A stretch of DNA of 64,000 nucleotides from Alkalidesulfovibrio alkalitolerans DSM 16529. GTDB lineage: Bacteria; Desulfobacterota; Desulfovibrionia; Desulfovibrionales; Desulfovibrionaceae. Below the pieces are notes generated by a model. The model was not told where the DNA came from. It ran no database searches and saw nothing but the letters and a program-made list of their open reading frames with translations. How positions within the stretch are numbered: the stretch's first letter is position 1; each line of letters begins with the position of its first letter. The stretch covers positions 1-64,000 of the forward strand of contig NZ_ATHI01000004.1 in the NCBI RefSeq assembly GCF_000422245.1. The letters run 5' to 3'. The position numbers were made by a program, and so were the translations under genes. This document shows positions 54,436 through 61,185 of this stretch, one piece after another.

Positions 54436-55427
54436 TACGGGGCGGAGTTTTTCTGCGGCTCCTTGTTATGCAGCAGGGTTCGGAAATGGGGCGCGACCAC
54501 TGCGTCGATCTCTTCGAGGATGTTCTCGGGCCGCTGCTCGCGGATTTCGGCGGCGACCTTCATGTAGTAGTCGTAGGCATCGCGAAGCGGCACGCGCACC
54601 AACTCGGGATGCTGGTCGATGAAGGGCGAACTCATGTCCTCGCGGAAGCGGATGATGAAGGGAGGATCGTAGTCAAGGATCGTGTTGTCCGGGAGGATGG
54701 CGCTATATCCGATGAGCAGGGAGGTGGAGTGGATGTATCCCCCGCAGGGAAGTTCGAACGTCCATTCGTGGTAGCCTCGACATTCGAAGTATCTGGGCGC
54801 ATCCGTAACCCGGACCAGCGACTCTTCATAAAGCTCCCCGTCCAGGATGTAGCTGAATCCGTAATCAAATGGAGTATGGCTGGAGAGGCCGGATATGGTC
54901 TTCAGGTCGCTGATGCGAGACATCTTTGCATTCAAGGTGTGTTTGAAGGTCACCCTTTGTCCTGCCAATGCTCCAGCCTCACCCATTATCGAACGCCGTT
55001 CGTCCGCGCTCGCAGTCTCCCATTGCCGGACGACGCGGCCCTTGGAGAGGTTGTAGACTGTCCAGAAGAACTTTTCGTCGATCTCGTAGCCGTAAACGAT
55101 GCTGTAATCGCCGTCCTGGGTGAGATAATTAAAACCGATCCGCCAGTTCACGGCATTGTCTGGCGCGGGGAGCTTGACGCCCCAGAATCCGACGGCGTCG
55201 TCGGCTGGCAGCCAGTCCGCGGCCTGGGCGCGCGGCGTAAGCGGCCCCAGGGCCAGGACCGCCGCCAGCAGCAGGGCCACGGCCAGCGCCGGGGTGAAAC
55301 CCCGCGCTTTGCTTCGTGCGGCCGGGCAGGAGGCGGGACGCTTCGGCGCACGGTCCGGGCGATAAAGTGAATCCTTGCCATGCGGCATTCGGGCACAGCC
55401 TCGTGCCCTGGTATCTTCTGGGCGCAT
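54435..55427 (-). CDS. Secreted protein, paralogue A of the cassette
   Basis: 330 residues as drawn; the true start may be the internal Met (position 14, MPHGKDSLYR). A Sec signal peptide (FTPALAVALLLAAVLALGPL, cleaved after AQA) precedes a mature domain of about 270 residues. The mature N-terminus (ADWLPADDAVGFWGVKLPAP) and the C-terminal 75 residues (from FIIRFREDMSSPFIDQHP) are nearly identical to the paralogue at 56918-57802, while the middle has diverged. The identity extends to DNA: about 204 bp at 54459-54662 match 56930-57133 with two or so differences. I know no family for it; periplasmic or outer-membrane location is expected. It differs at the C-terminus (NKEPQKNSAP). Confidence 0.8.
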   Translation of the reverse strand: MRPEDTRARGCARMPHGKDSLYRPDRAPKRPASCPAARSKARGFTPALAVALLLAAVLALGPLTPRAQAADWLPADDAVGFWGVKLPAPDNAVNWRIGFNYLTQDGDYSIVYGYEIDEKFFWTVYNLSKGRVVRQWETASADERRSIMGEAGALAGQRVTFKHTLNAKMSRISDLKTISGLSSHTPFDYGFSYILDGELYEESLVRVTDAPRYFECRGYHEWTFELPCGGYIHSTSLLIGYSAILPDNTILDYDPPFIIRFREDMSSPFIDQHPELVRVPLRDAYDYYMKVAAEIREQRPENILEEIDAVVAPHFRTLLHNKEPQKNSAP

Positions 55428-55520
55428 TGCTTCTCCTCCTGGTGATCGGCGGGAGCGCGAAGCATGTGACTTCGCGCCCCTTTGGTTGCGCTGCCCGGCC
55501 GGTCGGCTCTGAACGCGGCG

Positions 55521-56921
55521 CTAGACGCGCCGCCGCAAGGAATGGCCGGGATTGAAGACCTGCCAGATGTACTCGTCGGTGGTCAATTCCTGGGGATTGG
55601 ACGGTCTGAACCAGGCGGGCCGCTTGGGCGGCCTGCCCTCCGGGCGGCCCGAGGCGGCCTCCGCAAAAACTTCGGTAAGATATTCCAGGGTCGAGACAGG
55701 CTTCATGTCGTCCTGAAGGTCGGCCGGGTCGATGGGGTCGAACAGGAGATTCTTGACGCGGGGCATTGCTGCCGCCGGGAGTTCGGCGTGTCCGGGCATT
55801 GTCGCCGATGCGTCGGGCAGCGGGCGGACCGCGGCGGGGCCGTGGGCAGGCACAGTCGCAGGCGCGGCGCGTTCGAGCAGCGTTTGCGAGGCCCCTGGCT
55901 GATCGGTTACCGGGGTTGGCAGGTGCAGGGGGCGAGCATGGGGAAGGCCGTCGGTGGGCTCGGTTCCGGCGGCCGCGGCCCGCGCTTGCGCCTGGGGCAG
56001 GGGAGCGGCCGGTTGGCGCAAAGAAGCGGACGGTTCGCGTTCGAGGTCGCTCCCGGAATCGGCGGACGGCGATCCGGCGGGCTCCTGTCCGGCCTCGGCC
56101 GTTTCGGAACGCGCCATGGCCTGACCGCCGAAGGCAGGGCGCGACTCGCCGGTCTCGTCCGTGAAGGCGTAGTCCTTTTCTCTGCGCGCCATCGCGTCCT
56201 TCGCGAATCCGGCGTGGCGTTCGGTCCACTTGGGAAGCTCGTCGGGCGCGTCGTCCCGGAAATACTTGGTCTTGGAGAAGTAGTCGTCCATGCCCCCCAG
56301 GCTCGGGGGGCCGTCGCTGATGCAGGTCTCGGGCTTGTCCGTCGTGGTGCTCAGCTTCACCTCCTTGCCTTCGGCCCAGGCGGCCAGGGTCGCCACGCCG
56401 CCGGAGCGGTTGCCCCACTGGGCGGCCATGGCGATGGCCTGGGCGAAATCCGGATGGTCGGGGTCGAACACGCCGGGGCCGTTGGGGTTTCGCTTCGCGG
56501 CCTCCATGATGGTATCAGCGAAGCCGATGACCACCTTCTCGCGCGCGGCGTCGAGACCGTCGATGGCCGTCCGCGCCTCCTCGGTGTTCAGGGCGGCGTT
56601 GACCTTCTCCAGAAGGCCCGGGGCCTCCTTCTCGAAGTCTTCGGCCGTGACGCCGGAACGCGAAGACAGTTCCAGGACTTTGTCGTATTCATCATTGGTG
56701 AACATGTCATTATTGGCATCATCCTTTGCGTTCTTCAGCGCCGTCTCAAATTTCTTGCGGGCATCGTCATTCACTGCCACGTCGTGCTGGCAGCGGCCGA
56801 AGGACAGGCCGCTCTTGCCTTTCTGGGCAAAGGACGCGGCATAGCGGGTTTCGTCCGGCGCGCCTTCGGCCACGTGCACGGCATCGACGACAAAGGCGCG
56901 GATGGCTTCTTTTCTGCTCAT
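55521..56921 (-). CDS. Large cytoplasmic protein between the secreted paralogues, possible lysozyme-like effector
   Basis: 466 residues, no signal peptide or membrane helix. Residues about 25-265 look globular; the segment KGKSGLSFGRCQHDVAVND followed by helical sequence (KKFETALKNAKDDAN) is reminiscent of lysozyme-like domains that carry a SFGxxQxD-type turn, but the match is by eye and weak. Residues about 265-400 are a Pro/Ala/Glu-rich linker, and the last 65 residues (from FDPIDPADLQDD) form a second conserved-looking segment. It begins MSRKEAI, the same as the next gene upstream. Its start lies 4 bases inside the end of paralogue B. Function unknown. Confidence 0.7.
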   Translation of the reverse strand: MSRKEAIRAFVVDAVHVAEGAPDETRYAASFAQKGKSGLSFGRCQHDVAVNDDARKKFETALKNAKDDANNDMFTNDEYDKVLELSSRSGVTAEDFEKEAPGLLEKVNAALNTEEARTAIDGLDAAREKVVIGFADTIMEAAKRNPNGPGVFDPDHPDFAQAIAMAAQWGNRSGGVATLAAWAEGKEVKLSTTTDKPETCISDGPPSLGGMDDYFSKTKYFRDDAPDELPKWTERHAGFAKDAMARREKDYAFTDETGESRPAFGGQAMARSETAEAGQEPAGSPSADSGSDLEREPSASLRQPAAPLPQAQARAAAAGTEPTDGLPHARPLHLPTPVTDQPGASQTLLERAAPATVPAHGPAAVRPLPDASATMPGHAELPAAAMPRVKNLLFDPIDPADLQDDMKPVSTLEYLTEVFAEAASGRPEGRPPKRPAWFRPSNPQELTTDEYIWQVFNPGHSLRRRV

Positions 56922-57802
56922 CTGGCGTTCTCCTTGTTATGCAGCAGGGTTCGGAAATGGGGCGCGACCACTGCGTCGATCTCTTCGAGGATGTTCTCGG
57001 GCCGTTGCTCGCGGATTTCGGCGGCGACCTTCATGTAGTAGTCGTAGGCATCGCGAAACGGCACGCGCACCAACTCGGGATGCTGGTCGATGAAGGGCGA
57101 ACTCATGTCCTCGCGGAAGCGGATGATGAAGGGGTTTTCCGAATCATACGCCAGGAGGGTGCCGTCGGACAGAAGAAAGATGAAAAAAATCCCCAAGGAG
57201 GAAACGTGTATGTATCCCTCGCAGGGGAGTTCGAACGTCCATTCGTGATGGCCGTAACAGGCGAAGCGGCGCGGCTGTTCCGTGACCCAGGCCAGGGCCT
57301 CTTCGTGCGGTTCGCCGTCCAGGACGTAGCTGATCCCGTATTCGAAGGGCGAACTGTTCGTCCCGCCGCCGACATCCCCGAGATCGCGGATGCGAGGGGT
57401 GTTCAGTTTTCCAAGGCTTTTCAGATGCAACCGTTCTCCGGCCATGCCTTGAGCCTCTCGCATGGCCGCGTACCATTTTTCCTTGGTGTCGGCCTCCCAT
57501 TGTCGGATGACGCGGCCTTTGGAAAGGTTGTAGATTGCCCAGAAAAACTTCCCGTCAACCATATACCCATACGTGACGGCGTAGTCGGCGTTCTTCATGG
57601 GATAGATGGATCCCATATCCCAGTTCACGGCGTTGTCTGGCGCGGGGAGCTTGACGCCCCAGAATCCGACGGCGTCGTCGGCGGGCAGCCAGTCCGCGGC
57701 CTGGGCGCGCGGCGTAAGCGGCCCCAGGGCCAGGACCGCCGCCAGCAGCAGGGCCACGGCCAGCGCCGGGGTGAAGACATGAATGGCTTCTTTTCTGCTC
57801 AT
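56918..57802 (-). CDS. Secreted protein, paralogue B of the cassette
   Basis: 294 residues with a Sec signal peptide (MSRKEAIHVFTP n-region, hydrophobic core, cleavage after AQA). The mature domain matches paralogue A at both ends and differs in the middle (about residues 55-215 of the precursor). Its first seven residues and its ribosome-binding region are identical to those of the 466-residue gene downstream, and its last residues (LLHNKENAR) overlap that gene's start by 4 bases. Upstream, at 57783-57828, sits a 46-bp remnant identical to this junction, including the LLHNKENAR end of a lost third copy. A role as periplasmic partner or immunity protein of the 466-residue protein is inferred. 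Confidence 0.8.
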   Translation of the reverse strand: MSRKEAIHVFTPALAVALLLAAVLALGPLTPRAQAADWLPADDAVGFWGVKLPAPDNAVNWDMGSIYPMKNADYAVTYGYMVDGKFFWAIYNLSKGRVIRQWEADTKEKWYAAMREAQGMAGERLHLKSLGKLNTPRIRDLGDVGGGTNSSPFEYGISYVLDGEPHEEALAWVTEQPRRFACYGHHEWTFELPCEGYIHVSSLGIFFIFLLSDGTLLAYDSENPFIIRFREDMSSPFIDQHPELVRVPFRDAYDYYMKVAAEIREQRPENILEEIDAVVAPHFRTLLHNKENAR

Positions 57803-58384
57803 CTGGCGTTCTCCTTGTTATGCAGCAGACGGCGCTTCGCCGACAGTCCGGTGCGTCTCGCATGTATAGCCCGGCTCATACCCCAGGCCGCCTCGGCCCG
57901 CAGCACAAAAATCACCGGCTAGGCACCCCGGCCGCCACACCCATGCCCGGTCCGCCGGGGTCGCCCCACAGGTTCTACACCACGCGAGGCGGGCCGGGCA
58001 CGTCCGGGCGCGTCCGGGCCGCAAACGGGCGCGAACAGGCCCTTGACGGGATTTCAGATCACCCGGAGAGGATGTGAAAACACTGCAATTATAAGGCATT
58101 ACGAGAGGATTTCCCGGCTCTGCCGCAAGCCGGGGCGGGGCACGATTTGTTCACGCATTTCAGGCGATTGCAGCGCCTCCTGCGTGCTCCGGAGACGGCT
58201 GCCGAGATCGGTTTCGCAGGCCGTTCGAAGAGCGCCGGATGCGAGGCGCACGAAAAGTTCAAGGCCGAAGGGCAGTTCGCATGCGCGAGGGTTTGAACTT
58301 TCTGCGGCGACGCGGCAGATGGTGTCCCTGGGACGGCCCGAGCGCCGCTTGCCCCTGCGCGGCAAAGGCCGTACAAGGCGGGTC
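57803..58384. other. Intergenic region with remnant of a third cassette copy and a palindrome
   Basis: Between divergent genes. The left edge (57803-57828) is the 3' end of a lost paralogue (codes for LLHNKENAR on the minus strand). The middle has low-complexity GC-rich sequence without a supported gene. The right part contains copy 13 of the dispersed palindrome, and the promoter of the ABC gene should lie between it and 58385. Confidence 0.6.
58216..58339 (-). repeat. Dispersed long palindrome, copy 13
   Basis: Divergent copy with the head arm on the right (minus strand: CATCTGCCGCGTCGCCGC, then GTTCAAACCCTCGCG). It lies 45 bp upstream of the ABC ATPase gene, so it does not follow a stop codon. 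Confidence 0.75.
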
Positions 58385-59362
58385 ATGGTCGCCCCGGTCC
58401 TCTCCATTCGCGGTCTCACCACGGTCTTCGATCTCGAAGCGGGTCCGGCCGTGGCCGTGGACGGCGCGGACCTGGACCTGATCCCCGGCGAGACCCTGGC
58501 CCTGGTGGGCGAGTCGGGCTCGGGCAAGACCATGGTCGCGCTCTCCATCCTCGGGCTCGTGCCCGAACCGGGTCGCGTGGCCGAAGGCTCGATCCGTTTC
58601 CGGGAGCGCGAACTGACGACGCTCGATCCCGAGGCGCGGCGGCTTTTGCGCGGCCGCCATCTGGCCATGGTCTTTCAGGAGCCCATGACCGCGCTCAATC
58701 CCGTCTTCACCGTGGGCGAGCAGATCGCCGAGCCTGTGCGGCTTCACCTGGGGCTTTCGCCCCGCCAGGCCATGGCCAGGGCCGTGGAGCTTCTGGCCGA
58801 GGTGGGCATCCCCAACCCCGAGCGCCGCGCAAAAAGCTACCCGCACGAGCTTTCCGGCGGCATGCGCCAGCGCGTGGTCATCGCCATGGCGCTCTCCTGC
58901 GATCCGGAAGTGCTTTTGGCCGACGAGCCGACCACGGCCCTGGACGTGACCATCCAGGCGGAAATCCTCGATCTTTTGGACCGGCTCAAGGCCGGGCGCG
59001 GCATGTCCGTGCTGCTCGTGACGCACGACCTGGGCGTGGTCGCGGGCTCGGCCGCGCGCGCGGCCGTGATGTATGCGGGCCGGATCGTGGAGCGCGCGTC
59101 CGTGGCCGATGTCTTCGCCGCGCCCGAGCACCCCTACACGCAGGGGCTCCTGGCCTCGCTGCCGCGTCTGGATGCGGGCAGGCGCGCGCGGCTGACGCCC
59201 ATCCCCGGCACGACGCCGGACATCTCGGCCCTGCCGTCCGGCTGCCATTTCCATCCCCGCTGTCCGCACGTCTTCGACCGCTGCCGCGTGGAGATTCCGC
59301 CCGCCTTCGGCGAGCGCGGCACGCGCTGCTGGCTTCGTGCCGACGGAGGAGGGCGGCCGTGA
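58385..59362 (+). CDS. Oligopeptide/dipeptide-type ABC transporter ATPase (DppD/OppD-like)
   Basis: 325-residue ABC ATPase. Walker A is [11 protein letters not shown] (about residues 40-50), the ABC signature is [10 protein letters not shown], Walker B is [13 protein letters not shown], and the H-loop VTHDLG follows. The C-terminal [16 protein letters not shown] motif (CxxHPRC with further Cys) is the Opp/Dpp-type [4Fe-4S]-like signature. It energises uptake of peptides, nickel or similar solutes. No permease or binding-protein gene is nearby. A palindromic repeat lies just upstream. Confidence 0.92.
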   Translation: MVAPVLSIRGLTTVFDLEAGPAVAVDGADLDLIPGETLALVGESGSGKTMVALSILGLVPEPGRVAEGSIRFRERELTTLDPEARRLLRGRHLAMVFQEPMTALNPVFTVGEQIAEPVRLHLGLSPRQAMARAVELLAEVGIPNPERRAKSYPHELSGGMRQRVVIAMALSCDPEVLLADEPTTALDVTIQAEILDLLDRLKAGRGMSVLLVTHDLGVVAGSAARAAVMYAGRIVERASVADVFAAPEHPYTQGLLASLPRLDAGRRARLTPIPGTTPDISALPSGCHFHPRCPHVFDRCRVEIPPAFGERGTRCWLRADGGGRP

Positions 59363-60312
59363 GCGCGCTCCTCGAACTCGACGGCGTTTCGCGGCGCTAC
59401 TCCGTGCGCGACGGCCTGTTCGGCTCCCGGCGGCAGGTGGTGCGCGCCGTGACCGACGTGAGTCTGGCCGTGCCGCAGGGCGCCACGCTCGGGCTCGTGG
59501 GCGAGTCGGGCTGCGGCAAGTCCACCCTGGCCCGCCTGGCCGTGGCCCTGGAGCGGCCCGACGAGGGGCGCGCGCTCTTTCGGGGCGAGTCCGTGTGGCC
59601 GCGCCTGCCTGCCGATTTCCGCCGTCAGGTGCAGATGGTCTTTCAGGACCCCTATTCCTCGCTCAACCCGCGCCAGAAGATCGGCGGCATCGTGGGCGAG
59701 GGGCTGGTCATCCACGGCGTGGGCGACGCGGCCTTCCGCCGCGAGCGCGTGGCCGAACTGTTGCGCATGGTCGGGCTTTCCCCGGCGCATGCCGCGCGCT
59801 ACCCGCACGAGTTCTCGGGCGGCCAACGGCAGCGCGTGGCCATCGCCCGCTGCCTGGCCCTGGAGCCGCAGCTCGTGGTCTGCGACGAGCCCGTCTCGGC
59901 CCTGGACGTTTCGGTGCAGGCGCAGATCGTGAACCTTTTGCGCGACCTGCAGGAGCGCCTGGGCCTGACCTACCTCTTCGTCTCGCACGACCTGTCCGTG
60001 GTCGGTTCCATGTGCGACGAGGTGGCCGTGATGTATCTGGGCAGGCTCATGGAGCGGTCCCCGCGCGAGGCGCTCTTCGCCGAGCCGCTGCACCCCTACG
60101 CCAAGGCGCTGCTCTCGGCCGTGCCCGTGCCCGATCCAGGCAAGAGCCGGAAACGCGAGAAGCTGCGCGGCGAGCCGCCCAGCCCCTTCGACCCGCCGAC
60201 CGGCTGCCCCTTCCATCCCCGCTGCCCGAGCGCCTTTGGGCCCTGTCCGGAGATATTCCCGGCCTGGCGCGAGGCCGCGCCCGGCCGCTTTGTGAGCTGC
60301 CATCTGTATTGA
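59359..60312 (+). CDS. Oligopeptide/dipeptide-type ABC transporter ATPase (DppF/OppF-like)
   Basis: 317-residue partner ATPase. Walker A is GESGCGKSTLARL, the signature is EFSGGQRQRV, Walker B is LVVCDEPVSALDV, and SHDLSVV follows; the C-terminus again has the GCPFHPRCPSAFGPC motif. Translation starts at GTG and overlaps the stop of the OppD-like gene by 4 bases. The pair would form the ATPase heterodimer of an Opp/Dpp importer whose membrane and binding subunits must be encoded elsewhere. Confidence 0.92.
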   Translation: MSALLELDGVSRRYSVRDGLFGSRRQVVRAVTDVSLAVPQGATLGLVGESGCGKSTLARLAVALERPDEGRALFRGESVWPRLPADFRRQVQMVFQDPYSSLNPRQKIGGIVGEGLVIHGVGDAAFRRERVAELLRMVGLSPAHAARYPHEFSGGQRQRVAIARCLALEPQLVVCDEPVSALDVSVQAQIVNLLRDLQERLGLTYLFVSHDLSVVGSMCDEVAVMYLGRLMERSPREALFAEPLHPYAKALLSAVPVPDPGKSRKREKLRGEPPSPFDPPTGCPFHPRCPSAFGPCPEIFPAWREAAPGRFVSCHLY

Positions 60313-60338
60313 AATTTCCTGCTGAACAATAGTTCGCG

Positions 60339-60459
60339 GCTGCTGAAAAACCCCCATCTGCCGCGTTGCCGTGAAAAATTCAAATCCTTGCGAGCTGCAA
60401 CTGCTCGTCGGCCTTGATCTTTCCTCGCGTCTTGCATCTGGATGTTTTTGAGCGGCCTG
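60339..60459 (+). repeat. Dispersed long palindrome, copy 14 (26 bp after oppF-like stop)
   Basis: Full-length, somewhat divergent copy with head GCTGCTGAAAAACCCCCATC and tail CTTGCATCTGGATGTTTTTG. Sense orientation relative to the preceding gene. Confidence 0.8.
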
Positions 60460-60603
60460 AAAACAAAGGGGGGTGGCGACAAGCTCGTTTCCCGCATCTT
60501 TTTCAGGAGTATTCGCGACTTGACTGCCGGGTCGGGCATGGACATAGTGTCCGCCCGAGTGATCGTTCGGCCGACATGGTACGGCCTTTTTCAAGGAGTC
60601 GTC

Positions 60604-61107
60604 ATGGAAGAGCAGAAGTTGTCCACCGATGTCGCGAAGGCAGCCCTGGATACCTCCGAGGTCTTGCGCTTCGAGCATTGGTTGCGGTTCTATTATCTGA
60701 AGGAGCGCGGCGGAGCGCTGGTCTACGACGTGCCCCAGGCCGTGGTCGAAAAGGTGCGCGCCGACGCACCCCACCTCGCGGGCCTCATGGAAATGGTCAA
60801 CGGCGCCGAGACCGATCAGCAGCGCGCCACCGAGAACGTGTGCGCCTTCATGGCCTCGCGCATGGACGGGCAGAAGTATCAGGAAGGCGTTCTGGCCAAG
60901 GTCTTCGACTCGCCGTCCTTCAAGATCGAAATGTACCTCTTCGGCCTGTGGAACCAGTCGCACGAAGGCCTGCTCGACCAGGAGGAGCGCGATTTCGCGC
61001 AGTGGGAGAAACTCTACGCCGAGTGGCGCCAGGACGAGAAGGTCAAGGCCTACGTGGCCAAGCTCGTCTCCTCGCAGGGTTCGGCGGGCTCCACGGCCAC
61101 GCAGTAG
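60604..61107 (+). CDS. Conserved-type protein, 167 aa, function unknown
   Basis: Soluble, mostly helical protein with an acidic character. It begins MEEQKLSTDVAKAALDTSEV and contains EHWLRFYYLKERGGALVYDV, DAPHLAGLMEMVNGAETDQQ and KIEMYLFGLWNQSHEGLLDQ. The N-terminal regions suggest a Desulfovibrio-type hypothetical protein without a clear motif. The ribosome binding site AAGGAG is good. It lies 78 bp before the GGDEF/EAL gene, perhaps on its own transcript. I do not recognise the family. Confidence 0.8.
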   Translation: MEEQKLSTDVAKAALDTSEVLRFEHWLRFYYLKERGGALVYDVPQAVVEKVRADAPHLAGLMEMVNGAETDQQRATENVCAFMASRMDGQKYQEGVLAKVFDSPSFKIEMYLFGLWNQSHEGLLDQEERDFAQWEKLYAEWRQDEKVKAYVAKLVSSQGSAGSTATQ

Positions 61108-61185
61108 CTCCGGTCCCCCTTGCCCGGGGCGGGGTCGAGGGGAGAGGGGCCATTTCTGGGCGTATCCGGGCCGGAGGGGGTGCGG

